The notes: generated by a model from the letters alone, not told the origin. 64,000 bases of DNA from RUG13409 sp045546135 (GCA_045546135.1 JAZQCD010000013.1:54446-118445); one strand, 5' to 3'. Numbered from the stretch's first letter, positions 17,415 to 26,742 are shown. Numbers and translations are program-made.

Positions 17415-18371
17415 TCAGATAACGATTTTAGAGATAATATATGAAGTCAATGTGTTGAATTCCTTATATTTGATCTCATTTCCCTGCTTTATGATGAGAT
17501 AATTGCTTGCAAATCCGTCAAGATTTTTAAAATCATCTATATTTACAGGTAGTTTTGTAAGGTCGACATAAAGATAATCTTCCAGCTCTTTTGGGAATAT
17601 CTCAAGTCTTGAAGCTCCTGAAAAAGAATCATATTCCAAAGAGAAATAGTCTTCAAATATGCTCATGGGCATCATTCCCTGGATAGTCTTTGCGTTTATT
17701 GTAAACTTGTTTATTGTCTCATAAACTCCGTCCACAAGTATTGCTATATCCCTTTCATCCACCTCCCTTTTAACTGTCAGAAGATATCCGTTTTCATAAC
17801 GCACTTTATGAAAAGGTATGAAGCTAAGAGATGATGATATCCTTGCAAGCTGCCTGACATCGTCTCCGTTGTGAAGGAGTATCTTTTCTTTTGCATCTTC
17901 GTTTCCTCTTGCAAGGAAGCTGTTATATAGCTTTATGCACTCGCCGCCGTCTATTTGGTCTGTTCTTGACAAAGAAAGTCCAAGAGCCTTTTCGACTGAG
18001 GTCTGAGATAGACTGGGAAGCATCTTCCCTGCCAGCCAGTATTGTCTTAATATCTTGTATATGTCTATGTTCCAAACATAGGGACAGTCATTTTCGATAC
18101 CGTATTTTTTTGCTCTTGCAAGTACGAAAGGAACGTCGAATCTCTCTCCGTTATATGTGATTATGGCATCAAGAGATCTGAATTCTTCGAAGATCTTTGT
18201 GATGAGCAGGTATTCAGAACTTGGATCGTCACAAAAATACTGTCTTAGATCTGTACTGTCCTCATTGCAAAAACTGGCTGAGATGATGCTGTCATTTGCA
18301 GAACTCAGTCCAGTAGTTTCTATATCGAATACTGCAGTCTTTAATTTTTCGGAATATGGATCGTATTGCAT
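17415..18371 (-). CDS. RNase H-fold 3'-5' exonuclease-like protein (YprB type)
   Basis: 318 residues from ATG at 18371; the frame extends 17 codons into the upstream terminator, which argues against a longer product. The DEDD-type motifs are FDIETTGL near the start, ITYNGERFDVPF, and the YNSF...LLHNGDDVRQL region. This matches YprB-like RNase H superfamily proteins. The C-terminal half has no recognised domain. Catalytic activity is likely; the substrate is unknown. No clear ribosome binding site is visible at 18371, and a TACAAT -10-like element lies only ~7 nt before it, so a very short leader is possible. Confidence 0.75.
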   Translation of the reverse strand: MQYDPYSEKLKTAVFDIETTGLSSANDSIISASFCNEDSTDLRQYFCDDPSSEYLLITKIFEEFRSLDAIITYNGERFDVPFVLARAKKYGIENDCPYVWNIDIYKILRQYWLAGKMLPSLSQTSVEKALGLSLSRTDQIDGGECIKLYNSFLARGNEDAKEKILLHNGDDVRQLARISSSLSFIPFHKVRYENGYLLTVKREVDERDIAILVDGVYETINKFTINAKTIQGMMPMSIFEDYFSLEYDSFSGASRLEIFPKELEDYLYVDLTKLPVNIDDFKNLDGFASNYLIIKQGNEIKYKEFNTLTSYIISKIVI

Positions 18372-18393
18372 ATTGTGATTGTAACACTTTTCG

Positions 18394-18432
18394 ATAAAAA
18401 ACAAAACAAAGTACATATGCACTTTGTTTTGT
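18394..18432 (-). terminator. intrinsic terminator after tRNA-Arg
   Basis: Perfect 12-bp arms ACAAAACAAAGT (18401-18412) and ACTTTGTTTTGT (18421-18432). A T-run follows on the minus strand. Confidence 0.8.
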
Positions 18433-18485
18433 CAAAAGGGGTATTGGGATTAGAGATACGTATCACTTTGGGAGAGTGATACATG

Positions 18486-18561
18486 TGGTGCGTCAGAGAG
18501 GATTCGAACCTCCAGCCTACTGATTCGTAGTCAGGCACTCTATCCGTTGAGCTACTGGCGC
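18486..18561 (-). tRNA. tRNA-Arg (anticodon ACG)
   Basis: 76 nt including an encoded CCA. The anticodon loop CTACGAA is closed by CTGA/TCAG. The T arm has GGTTCGAATCC, and the D arm contains AGCTCAACGGATAGAG. The acceptor stem GCGCCAG/CTGACGC has one C-A mismatch at the fourth pair. The ACG anticodon needs TadA editing to inosine. Confidence 0.95.
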
Positions 18562-18640
18562 ATGTCCATCAGTATTATATTAAGGTTTATTCAAATTGTC
18601 AAAGCAAAAAGATGAAGCTTTAAACAAGATAATGGACAAT

Positions 18641-19435
18641 TTATCGCTTTCGTGCGTAATAAAAAATATATTGTTGCATTATCCCGGCATAACCGTCATA
18701 TTTTTCTACCGGAAATCTCCCGTTGTAATACTCTTTTTGCACTCTGTCTATCCAAACGTCAACAGGAAATGCTGCTATCCTATGGAATCCAAATAGTGAT
18801 ACGCAGTTAGCTACCTTGACTCCAACTCCTCTTAAAGAAAGAAGAGTTTCCATCAGCTCATTGTCGTTTGTTCCTTTCAAACTCTCAAGGTCAAGCTCTC
18901 CTGAATATACAGCTTTTGCTGCAAGATAGACGTATTCTGCTCTGTATCCAAGGCCGCATTCGCTGAGTTCTTCAAGGCTTGCTTTAGCAAGCTGTGAAGG
19001 CTCAGGGAATGAATATATGTCATTTGCAAGTGGATCTCCCCATTTCCTGCATATGCGTTCAACGCAGGTCTTGATAGAAGGGATGCTCCTTCTTTGAGAA
19101 ATGATGAAAGTAATCAGCATTTCCCAAGGGTCCTGTCTTAGTATCCTGATACCCTTTCCATAGGATACTGCAGCAGAAAGAAAGCTGTCACTAGGATCTA
19201 CAGAGTTTCTGTATCCCTTGTAATCTGTATCAAGGTCGAAATATTCATGCCAAAAGCTGTCATCACATGAAGGACAATCGATGATGACTTCAGATGAGGG
19301 AAGTACTATTGCATCAGTAAATTTGGATCCGGCTGCAAATAGCCACTTGCCCTCTCCTCTTTCAAACATCCTGAAGCATTGTCCGCTGTCAGCTATTTTT
19401 TTGATCTCTAGATCTTCATTTAATATTTTGAGCAT
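18641..19435 (-). CDS. ogg: 8-oxoguanine DNA glycosylase/AP lyase (Ogg1 family)
   Basis: 264 residues. The N-terminal domain is Ogg-like (LEIKKIADSGQCFRM). The helix-hairpin-helix GPD module has the catalytic Lys207 in LRGVGVKVANC and the conserved Asp226 in FPVDVWIDRV. It excises 8-oxoguanine and nicks the abasic site. The variant VDVW (instead of VDTH/VDVH) is seen in clostridial members. It is divergently transcribed from the TraX-like gene, whose start lies 53 nt away. Confidence 0.92.
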   Translation of the reverse strand: MLKILNEDLEIKKIADSGQCFRMFERGEGKWLFAAGSKFTDAIVLPSSEVIIDCPSCDDSFWHEYFDLDTDYKGYRNSVDPSDSFLSAAVSYGKGIRILRQDPWEMLITFIISQRRSIPSIKTCVERICRKWGDPLANDIYSFPEPSQLAKASLEELSECGLGYRAEYVYLAAKAVYSGELDLESLKGTNDNELMETLLSLRGVGVKVANCVSLFGFHRIAAFPVDVWIDRVQKEYYNGRFPVEKYDGYAGIMQQYIFYYARKR

Positions 19436-19487
19436 GGAACTATTATATAACTTGTCATTTTTTCTTCAAGAGATTAAAATACTTTGT

Positions 19488-20255
19488 ATGGCAAGATTAG
19501 AAACAAAAACTGAAAAAGAAAGAGGACTGAGTTCATTCTGGATCAGGATCATAGCTATCGCATCCATGATCATGTGCTTTATTTCCTCATCATCCAAACT
19601 CCCTCTTGGTAACAGAGCCATCGCAGACTGCATGTACTGGTTCTCCTTTACCCTATTTGCATTTCTTCTCGTAGAAGGCATAAACAATACGACCAACAGG
19701 ATCCTTTATATACGAAGATTTGCTTTCTTTACTATCATATCCGAATTCTTATATGACTGGTACAAGACAGGAAACTTTTTTGATATGAAACAGCAAAGCG
19801 TCATGGTGACTCTTTTCATATTGCTGCTCGTCATGCTTTTCCTTGACTATATAAAGAGAAGATTCAGAAATACGGTCCTTGATATCATACTCATAGTAGT
19901 TCTGACTATAGCAACTATAAACGGATGCCTGTATATCAATTCTGAATTCGGAAGGTATGGCGTCCTCATAACCATGCTCTTCTATACCTGTCATGATATT
20001 ACATATCCAAGGATATTTGAATTTGCTGTAATGGTCTTCTATTCTTTCTATGCAAAGATAGATACGATCATCACCGTGACCGTAAATGAACTTCAGTACA
20101 CTGTACCTATCACCGTTTTTGCTATTTTTGCACTGGCAGTAACATGGTTCTACAGCAAAGAAAGAGGACCGAACAAACTTTGGCTCAAGATATATTTCTA
20201 TATCGTCTACCCTCTTCTTTTGGTCATTTTTGGTGTTTTAGAAAATTTGATCTAA
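19488..20255 (+). CDS. TraX family membrane protein
   Basis: 256 residues from ATG at 19488; the longer frame upstream overlaps the ogg gene antisense. About seven hydrophobic segments are visible. The start FWIRIIAIASMIMCFISSS and the FAFLLVEGINNTTNR region match TraX-type acetyltransferase-like membrane proteins, named for pilin acetylation in F plasmids. Chromosomal copies in Clostridia have no known conjugation role; they probably acylate a cell-surface molecule. No strong ribosome binding site is visible. Confidence 0.8.
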   Translation: MARLETKTEKERGLSSFWIRIIAIASMIMCFISSSSKLPLGNRAIADCMYWFSFTLFAFLLVEGINNTTNRILYIRRFAFFTIISEFLYDWYKTGNFFDMKQQSVMVTLFILLLVMLFLDYIKRRFRNTVLDIILIVVLTIATINGCLYINSEFGRYGVLITMLFYTCHDITYPRIFEFAVMVFYSFYAKIDTIITVTVNELQYTVPITVFAIFALAVTWFYSKERGPNKLWLKIYFYIVYPLLLVIFGVLENLI

Positions 20256-20269
20256 TTTTAAAATAATGC

Positions 20270-20298
20270 TTTACAAGATCGGATGCTTGTGCTAATAT
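20270..20298 (+). promoter_or_regulatory. promoter of tRNA-Leu
   Basis: TTTACA (20270-20275), 17-nt spacer, TAATAT (20293-20298), with the tRNA 5' end 16 nt downstream. Confidence 0.7.
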
Positions 20299-20313
20299 AC
20301 TCACTGTTGACGC

Positions 20314-20398
20314 GCGGCATTGGCGGAATAGGCAGACGCGTACGGTTGAGGGCCGTATGGTTAACACCGTGGTGGTTCAAGTCCACTATGCCGCACCA
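20314..20398 (+). tRNA. tRNA-Leu (anticodon GAG)
   Basis: 85 nt with CCA encoded. The acceptor stem GCGGCAT/ATGCCGC is perfect. The anticodon loop TTGAGGG is closed by ACGG/CCGT. A long variable arm (class II tRNA) and the T-loop GGTTCAAGTCC are present. Confidence 0.95.
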
Positions 20399-20408
20399 GC
20401 AAAGAAAA

Positions 20409-20433
20409 ACGAGGTCTGATGACCTCGTTTTTT
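20409..20433 (+). terminator. intrinsic terminator after tRNA-Leu
   Basis: 8-bp stem ACGAGGTC (20409-20416) / GACCTCGT (20421-20428), 4-nt loop, then a T-run. Confidence 0.88.
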
Positions 20434-20483
20434 CGTATATATGAGACTTTACTTCCCCCCTATTAACGACCCTGGTTATGAAC

Positions 20484-20519
20484 AAAAAAAGATCTCACAC
20501 CGATATAGATGTGAGATCT
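20484..20519 (-). terminator. intrinsic terminator after REC-GGDEF-EAL gene
   Basis: 10-bp arms AGATCTCACA (20490-20499) and TGTGAGATCT (20510-20519); on the minus strand they are followed by seven T. Confidence 0.88.
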
Positions 20520-20529
20520 AAGATGATCA

Positions 20530-22233
20530 TTAGCTGGAAATATACTCTTTTATATATTCCTCAAACTCATCTTCTGGAAGAGGTCTTGAGAAATAGTAAC
20601 CTTGCGCTATATCGCATCCCATGGATCTTAAAGTCGAAAGCTGCTCTAAAGTCTCGACTCCTTCTGCTATAGTAGGAACATTCAAAGCTTCTGCAAGCTT
20701 TATTATGATCTCAAGGAGCCTTGTATCCCTTTTCTCTTTGAACGCATTCCTTATGAACTGCATATCAAGTTTAAGTGCATCCACAGGAAGATCTGACAGC
20801 ATATTTAAGGATGAATAACCGGAACCGAAATCGTCCATTTCGATGCGGAATCCCATATTCCTTAAGTCTTGGACAGTCTCTATGATCTGAGCAGAATCTT
20901 CTGTATATGCGCTTTCTGTGATCTCAAGGATCATGTCTTCATAACTTAAGTTATATGTGTCTATTATCTCCTTAAGTTTATCTGTAAGCGAAGGATCGTA
21001 GATATCAACTCTTGATACATTTATTGATACAGGAAGCGTTATACCAAGATCATCTTTCCATTTTCTGATCTGCGCTCCTGTCTCCTTCCAGACAAAGTTA
21101 TCGAGTTCTCTGATGAGACCGTTCTTTTCAAAGAGCGGAACGAAGATACCGGGACTTATGAGTCCTGTATCAGGATGCTTCCATCTTACGAGTGCTTCTG
21201 CGCTTGCAAGGACCGGAATTTCTGCCTTTATATTGAACTTTGGCTGGAAGTATACGCAGAATTGTTTTTCTTTGATAGCAGTATGGAACTTTTCTATAAG
21301 CTGCTCTTCAAAGACTTCTTTTTCATGAAGAGAATCGTCATAGATACCTATAGGATCTATGTAGTTACCTTTGACTGTATCTGCAGCAAGCTTTGCTCTG
21401 TCGAATCTTTGCTCTATTTCAAGATCTCTGTCTGTAGACTCGTATACACCTATCCTTGCATGGATCTTGTTATCTGAGTTTATACCTTCATCTATGGACG
21501 CAGCTACTGTATCAAGGACTTTTGAATAATCAAGTCCGTGAGGACAGTATATAAGGAAAGTATCTGCTTCTTTTCTTCCTACTATGCCGCCGGTTTCGTG
21601 GACCATTTTCTTTATGCAGGAAGCGATCTTTTTTAAGATATTGTCACCTGCATCTTTTCCGTAACGCTCATTTATCATATGAAAATGATTGATGTCTATG
21701 ACTATGGCATCGGTGCATATATCACTGTGATAAAGATCGTATTGTCCTGCTCTTAAGTAAAAGAAATCCTTGTTATACAGGTCTGTGAGCTGGTCTCTTT
21801 CAGTGAGTCTGATTATATCTCTGTCTTCGCTTAGCTCTATGATCCTGAGTATCCTTGCAAGAATTATCTCAGGCTGGGGATAAGGTTTTGGAATGAAGTC
21901 TATAGCGCCTTCTCTTAAGCTTTCGACCTCTGCATCCTTTTCTGCAGTCATTACGATCACAGGTACTCTTACGAGTCTCTTGTCTGATTTGATCTTTTTC
22001 AGGACTTCAAGGCCGTGCATATCAGGAAGATTAAGATCAAGGAGCACAAGGCTCAGAGTCTCGTATCTCGTGCTCAATATCTCTATTGCTTCACTTCCGT
22101 TTTCTGCAAAAAGTACATCATAATACCCGCTGAGTATCATATTTAGGATCTCGCGGTTTATGAATTCGTCTTCTACAACGAGCAGAGTCTTTTTGATCAT
22201 TGCAGGATCATTATCCTTTAAAATATCAGGCAT
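20530..22233 (-). CDS. response regulator with degenerate GGDEF and intact EAL domain
   Basis: 567 residues. The receiver domain (about 14-130) has phospho-acceptor Asp66 in LVLLDLNLPD and the Lys in IPKPYP. The GGDEF-like domain (about 145-300) has lost its signature: the GGDEF position reads KEADT (221-225), so it should not make c-di-GMP. The EAL domain (about 310-565) keeps EAL at 346-348, EITES, DDFGSGYSSL and the catalytic Glu in PTIAEGVET. It is therefore predicted to be a phosphorylation-controlled c-di-GMP phosphodiesterase, opposing the cyclase at 2913-4280. It is probably co-transcribed after the acyl-CoA synthetase (9 nt gap). Confidence 0.92.
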   Translation of the reverse strand: MPDILKDNDPAMIKKTLLVVEDEFINREILNMILSGYYDVLFAENGSEAIEILSTRYETLSLVLLDLNLPDMHGLEVLKKIKSDKRLVRVPVIVMTAEKDAEVESLREGAIDFIPKPYPQPEIILARILRIIELSEDRDIIRLTERDQLTDLYNKDFFYLRAGQYDLYHSDICTDAIVIDINHFHMINERYGKDAGDNILKKIASCIKKMVHETGGIVGRKEADTFLIYCPHGLDYSKVLDTVAASIDEGINSDNKIHARIGVYESTDRDLEIEQRFDRAKLAADTVKGNYIDPIGIYDDSLHEKEVFEEQLIEKFHTAIKEKQFCVYFQPKFNIKAEIPVLASAEALVRWKHPDTGLISPGIFVPLFEKNGLIRELDNFVWKETGAQIRKWKDDLGITLPVSINVSRVDIYDPSLTDKLKEIIDTYNLSYEDMILEITESAYTEDSAQIIETVQDLRNMGFRIEMDDFGSGYSSLNMLSDLPVDALKLDMQFIRNAFKEKRDTRLLEIIIKLAEALNVPTIAEGVETLEQLSTLRSMGCDIAQGYYFSRPLPEDEFEEYIKEYISS

Positions 22234-22242
22234 GATTCTCCT

Positions 22243-23955
22243 TTATTTATGTCTTTCCTTAAGAACTTCCATTCTCTTGATCTTCCTTGAAGTAGTATGC
22301 GGGAACTCTTCTTTTCTGATCACGATAGTAGCTATTTGCTTGTAGGAAGGAAGCGAACTCAATACTTCTTTACATTGATTCTTGAAGTATGTTTTCAGTT
22401 CTTCTTCCGTTTTGTCCTTTGCAAAATCGGCTGCAGGATAGATTTCGGCGCAAAGGTTTACTTCATCTCCGTTTTCATCGATATTGGAATAGACAATGAG
22501 TTCTTCTACTCCTTCGACGCCTGAGATATAGTCCTCTATCTCTTCGGGATAAACATTCTTTCCGTTCTTTAGTACTATGAGGTTCTTCTTTCTTCCTGTT
22601 ATGAAGAGTTGATCCCCTACCATCTTACCATAATCGCCTGTAGAGAACCACCCGTCTTCAGTCATGACTTCTTTTGTAGCTGCTTCATTTTTGTAATAGC
22701 CCATCATGACTATGTCGCCCTTTACTACGATCTCTCCTTCGCCTTCTTCGTTTGGATCTTCTATCCTTACCTGTACGCAGGAAAGAGGAACGCCTACTGA
22801 ACGGAAGTTGTTGTAGAACTGTCTGTTGCAGGAAAGGAGCGGAGCGCATTCAGTAATGCCGTAGCCGTTGTTAAGGCAAATACCTATAGCATCAAAGAAA
22901 GCTGCTATTTCAGGTCTTATGGGAGCGCCGCCGCAAACTATCATTATCATCTTGCCGCCGAAGACATCTCTTAGCTGTTTGAAGATCTTTGCTCTTAAGT
23001 CTATGCCAATCTTTCTTAAGCCGTTGGAAAGCTTCATCATCCTTCTTACAAGATCTGCTTTTCCCTGCTTTTCAAGATTCTTCCATATCTTTTTGTAGAA
23101 AGTCTCAACAAAAAGCGGGACAAGCATAACATATTCAGGCTGATACTTCTTTAAGTTGTCTGCAACTGTCTTTAAGTTTTCGTTGATGCAAAGGGTCGCG
23201 CCTTTATGCTGAGAAACAAGAAGGTCGCAAGTGCTTTCATAAGTATGGTTGTATGGAAGAACTGAAAGACCCACATCGAAAACCGTCATGGTCTGCATAC
23301 CATAATATACAGAGCTGACGAGATTGTGCCTTGATAGCATTACGCCTTTTGGAGCGCCTGTCGTGCCGGATGTGTAAACTATCTCTCCAAGACCCATGTC
23401 TTCAGGTTCCTGAGATGTGTATGAAGTAGATCCTTGCTCAAGGAGCGCTTTTCCTTTTGCCATATATGTATCTGCTTTTACAAAGCCTTCAGGAAGCTCT
23501 TCTTTTGGCCTGTAAACGACGACTTTCTTCACTTTGGGTATTTTATCAAGGTTTAAGTAAATCGCTTTTGCAAAGGCGCCTGTACAAAATACGAGCTCCG
23601 AATCGCTGTGATCTATGACATTTAGAAGATCGGTCATGGGAAGTTCCTTATCAACAGGAACGAATACATTGTCTGATGCCAGTACCGTGATCTGTGTCAA
23701 AGCCCATTCGTAGCAGTTCTCTCCTACCATAGCGATCTTTATGCCGTGAAAACCGTCATTTGCTATGGCAGTGCCAAGAGCATTCATGTTATCGAAATGC
23801 TCCTTGTATGTTACATGTCTGTCTTCTTTGTTTACTGTGAACCTGAAAACATCCTTGTCCGGATGAGCAGCTACACGCTGCTTGATCATGTCCTTAAAGT
23901 CTTTGAACCACTCTATTTCATAGAGCGGATAGTTGTGTTTAAGATTTTTGTTCAT
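22243..23955 (-). CDS. long-chain acyl-CoA synthetase (AMP-forming)
   Basis: 570 residues from ATG at 23955, preceded by AGAAAGGATG; a longer open frame upstream has no site. ANL superfamily motifs: P-loop YTSGTTGAPKGVML, the A5 motif GYGITECAPL, the A7 motif STGDYG and GRKKNLIVLKNGKNVYPEE with the catalytic hinge region. It activates fatty or related carboxylic acids with ATP and CoA. The immediately downstream partner is a c-di-GMP phosphodiesterase with no evident link. Exact chain length is not predictable. Confidence 0.9.
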   Translation of the reverse strand: MNKNLKHNYPLYEIEWFKDFKDMIKQRVAAHPDKDVFRFTVNKEDRHVTYKEHFDNMNALGTAIANDGFHGIKIAMVGENCYEWALTQITVLASDNVFVPVDKELPMTDLLNVIDHSDSELVFCTGAFAKAIYLNLDKIPKVKKVVVYRPKEELPEGFVKADTYMAKGKALLEQGSTSYTSQEPEDMGLGEIVYTSGTTGAPKGVMLSRHNLVSSVYYGMQTMTVFDVGLSVLPYNHTYESTCDLLVSQHKGATLCINENLKTVADNLKKYQPEYVMLVPLFVETFYKKIWKNLEKQGKADLVRRMMKLSNGLRKIGIDLRAKIFKQLRDVFGGKMIMIVCGGAPIRPEIAAFFDAIGICLNNGYGITECAPLLSCNRQFYNNFRSVGVPLSCVQVRIEDPNEEGEGEIVVKGDIVMMGYYKNEAATKEVMTEDGWFSTGDYGKMVGDQLFITGRKKNLIVLKNGKNVYPEEIEDYISGVEGVEELIVYSNIDENGDEVNLCAEIYPAADFAKDKTEEELKTYFKNQCKEVLSSLPSYKQIATIVIRKEEFPHTTSRKIKRMEVLKERHK

Positions 23956-24232
23956 AATATCATCCTTTCTTATATGCAGGAGCTTCCTCTCCCAAATGCA
24001 TAAAGCTAAGACCGTAAGCTTCCTCTTGACGGTCATGAGAAATATTATATTTTGGTGATCAAAATCACCTATGTTATAAATTATATACTTATTTATGTTA
24101 TAAGTACAATTATCAGAGATGACAAATTCCAATGGTCAATATTTAGGAAATGACTATATAGCTTTAAACTTAACGGATTATTGCTTCAAAATCACTGTAA
24201 AAACATATTAACAGTGATAAAATATACATGTT
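23956..24232 (+). promoter_or_regulatory. divergent intergenic region with an inverted repeat
   Basis: 277 nt between the acyl-CoA synthetase (minus) and the lipid kinase (plus). An 8-bp inverted repeat ATCACTGT (24191-24198) / ACAGTGAT (24211-24218) with a 12-nt gap lies just before a TAAAAT -10-like box (24218-24223) and the kinase start. It could be an operator. No gene is visible here. Confidence 0.35.
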
Positions 24233-25126
24233 ATGAAAGATGTATTACTAATAATCAATCCTGTATCAGGAAAAAAATCAATACTCCCAAAACTATTTGA
24301 CATCATCAACGAGCTTTGCAAAGCCGAATGCAATGTCACTGTTCATGTGACCCTTCACAGAAATCATGCAGTCGAACTTGCTCAATCTGCAAGCATAGCA
24401 GGATTTGATACTGTAATCTGCTGCGGCGGAGACGGAACTCTCAATGAGACTCTTACAGGTCTTTGCCTTTCAAAAAGCAATGATGATATAAAACTTGGAT
24501 ATATTCCCTGCGGTTCAACTAACGACTTTGCAGATACTTTAGGTCTTGATTCCACTCCTGAAAATCAGATCAAAAATATCATCAATCAAAACGAGACTTT
24601 GCTCGATGTAGGTCTCTTTGAAAACAAAAGGTACTTCAGTTATATAGCTTCATTCGGAGCATTTACTGATGCAGCCTATTCTGCCCCTCAGGATCTGAAA
24701 AACAGATTCGGACATTTTGCTTATGTCCTTGAAGGAGCAAAGGACCTTACAAAAATAGAACCTATAAAAGCTACTATTATTGCTGATGGCAAAGAATACT
24801 CAGGCAATTATGTATTCGGTTCCGTATCCAATACAAAGTCTGTTGCAGGTATAGTAAAACTAAAGGATGACGTCGTAGACCTCAATGACGGCCAATTCGA
24901 AGTTCTTCTCGTTAAGTTCCCTGAAGACATCATCGACTTCTTTGATATCATGACAGGAGCCAGTCAATCAGATTTCAGGTCCGATATGTTCGATTTCTTT
25001 AGAGCAAAGGATATCAAATTCAAGTTTGAAAAGGATATCCCCTGGACATTGGACGGCGAAGAAGCTCACGGCGGAAAGCTTGTGGACATAAAGGTCTGCC
25101 CCAGTGCAGTACGCCTCCTTAAATAA
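24233..25126 (+). CDS. diacylglycerol/lipid kinase (DagK/YegS family)
   Basis: 297 residues. The start IINPVSGKK and the nucleotide motif CCGGDGTLNE match the DAGK catalytic domain. PCGSTNDFA and the C-terminal LDGEEAHGG motif, typical of DgkB/YegS, are present. It phosphorylates diacylglycerol or a related lipid, recycling lipid intermediates of glycerophospholipid and teichoic acid metabolism. It is a single-gene unit on the plus strand, with a weak ribosome binding site. Confidence 0.92.
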   Translation: MKDVLLIINPVSGKKSILPKLFDIINELCKAECNVTVHVTLHRNHAVELAQSASIAGFDTVICCGGDGTLNETLTGLCLSKSNDDIKLGYIPCGSTNDFADTLGLDSTPENQIKNIINQNETLLDVGLFENKRYFSYIASFGAFTDAAYSAPQDLKNRFGHFAYVLEGAKDLTKIEPIKATIIADGKEYSGNYVFGSVSNTKSVAGIVKLKDDVVDLNDGQFEVLLVKFPEDIIDFFDIMTGASQSDFRSDMFDFFRAKDIKFKFEKDIPWTLDGEEAHGGKLVDIKVCPSAVRLLK

Positions 25127-25196
25127 ATCTCAAAAGGATCCGGTGCAGATGATTTTAAAACTTAGCATAGATCCTTTACATATTCCTATAACAGCA

Positions 25197-25228
25197 AGGC
25201 CGGACATTAGTCCGGTCTTGTGATTTTA
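25197..25228 (+). terminator. probable terminator after lipid kinase gene
   Basis: About 9-bp stem around GCCGGAC (25199-25205) / GTCCGGT (25210-25216) with a 4-nt loop, followed by a T-rich stretch. Confidence 0.6.
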
Positions 25229-25249
25229 TTATCTTCTAGTCTTTCCTCT

Positions 25250-26560
25250 TTATTCACATGCAAGAGCGATGATAGCATCAGCAAGCATCTTGCAATTGAA
25301 TTTGAGCTGTTCAAAAGTTATATGCTCATTTGGTATATGACAGGTGCATACGTCCATATATCCTTCAGGTCCAAAGGATACTGCATTGGGAAGATGCCTT
25401 GCATAAGTACCTCCGCCCATTACTATAGGCTTAGACTCTGTATCCCCTGTCCTCTCTTTATATACCTTCATGAGCTTTCCTACGATCTCGGTATCTTCTG
25501 ATAAATAGAAACCTTCAGAGAAATTGAACCATAAAAGCTCTGCTCCGCATTCAGCAAAGGCTGCGCAAAGCTTTTCTTTTACATTTTCAGCTTTTACAGC
25601 GCTTGGGCAGCGTAGATCGAGTGTTATCTCAAAACCATTCTTATCCCACTTCACAAGGCCTAAATTTAGGGTCTGAGTACCTGTCTCATCCTTGTAATAG
25701 AGATCGAATCCTTCTCCGCTGTATCCTTCGCCAAGATGCTTATCAAGAACTTCAACGACTTTCCTATCTTCTTCGTTAGATAATTCAAGACCTGCAAGAA
25801 TCTTGATCATCTTCTGAGCAGCATTCTCGCCTTCCCAAGGCATGGATGCATGGGCCTGCACTCCTTTAGTTGTATATTCCTTGCCGTTTACTACAGCTTT
25901 TGCTTCCGGAGGAACTACATTGGCTGCTACGCCGGATTCAAAGCATATATCAGACTTGTATTCTTTCTTAAATGCAGCATGGCAAATGCCAAATTCACTG
26001 TTGCAAAGAGGATATGATCCGTCAGGAGTAAAAGAAATGTCAGGTATTCTTTCGTTCTTGCAATACTCATCGATGCACTTCATCCCTGTCTCTTCATTAA
26101 GACCGTAGATGAGCCTGACCTGTCTTTTGAAAGTATATCCGCTGTCTATAACTGCTTTAAGTGCATGTAATGCGCAAATAGCAGGACCCTTGTCATCTAC
26201 AGTGCCTCTACCGTAAATTGTATCATCTGTAACTTCAGCGCCGAATGCAGGATGATCCCAGCCGCTTCCTTCAGGTACTACATCGAGATGGCAGACTATG
26301 CCGAGCATTTCTTTTTCTTTTCCTGCTTCTTTACCTGCATCTACATATGCGTAATATCCATCATGATCATGTGTTTCCAGGCCATATTCTTTGCCTGCTA
26401 CTTTGAGCATGTAGTCTTCTGCGTCTCTAACGTCTTTGCCAAAAGGCATTGTCTCATCTACTCTCTCTCCCTCAACAGAAGGTATCCTTACTATTTCTCT
26501 TGTATGCTCAACCAGTTCATTGAAATGATCATCGATCCACTTATCAGTTTTTATGCTCAT
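25250..26560 (-). CDS. pepV: M20 family dipeptidase, PepV/Sapep type
   Basis: 436 residues. Zinc peptidase motifs: CHLDVVPEGSGW (first ligand), YGRGTVDDKGP (bridging Asp), LIYGLNEETGM (catalytic Glu pair), and the late GGGTYARHLPNAVSFGP ligand region. These match the Sapep/PepV group. It hydrolyses dipeptides with broad specificity in the cytoplasm. Normal PepV length is ~460, so this is slightly short but complete. Single gene; fits a peptide-fermenting lifestyle together with the oligopeptide transporter at 38-44 kb. Confidence 0.93.
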   Translation of the reverse strand: MSIKTDKWIDDHFNELVEHTREIVRIPSVEGERVDETMPFGKDVRDAEDYMLKVAGKEYGLETHDHDGYYAYVDAGKEAGKEKEMLGIVCHLDVVPEGSGWDHPAFGAEVTDDTIYGRGTVDDKGPAICALHALKAVIDSGYTFKRQVRLIYGLNEETGMKCIDEYCKNERIPDISFTPDGSYPLCNSEFGICHAAFKKEYKSDICFESGVAANVVPPEAKAVVNGKEYTTKGVQAHASMPWEGENAAQKMIKILAGLELSNEEDRKVVEVLDKHLGEGYSGEGFDLYYKDETGTQTLNLGLVKWDKNGFEITLDLRCPSAVKAENVKEKLCAAFAECGAELLWFNFSEGFYLSEDTEIVGKLMKVYKERTGDTESKPIVMGGGTYARHLPNAVSFGPEGYMDVCTCHIPNEHITFEQLKFNCKMLADAIIALACE

Positions 26561-26648
26561 GATATATCTCCTTATCTAAATAATTCACTAGATTATACCA
26601 CAACAAAATGTTTTTGATGCAACATATGACCTAAGTCAAGAATAATAA

Positions 26649-26676
26649 AAACAGGCCTCCGCTTTTAACGGAGGCC
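26649..26676 (-). terminator. intrinsic terminator after SPFH gene
   Basis: 8-bp GC-rich arms GGCCTCCG (26654-26661) and CGGAGGCC (26669-26676); on the minus strand they are followed by TGTTTTTATT. Confidence 0.82.
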
Positions 26677-26697
26677 CACTTCTTAGATAACTGCTAT

Positions 26698-26737
26698 TTA
26701 GTTTTATTAAGTTTTATTGAGTTTTATTGAGTTTTCT
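26698..26737. repeat. short tandem repeat (about 11-bp unit)
   Basis: Three to four near-identical copies of a GTTTTATTGA(G)-like unit directly after the SPFH stop codon. Probably slippage-derived; no function is evident. Confidence 0.6.
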
Positions 26738-26742
26738 TTGCT

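Noticed and set aside
26698..26737. CRISPR-like repeat
   Set aside because: Units are ~11 bp, directly adjacent, with no spacers.
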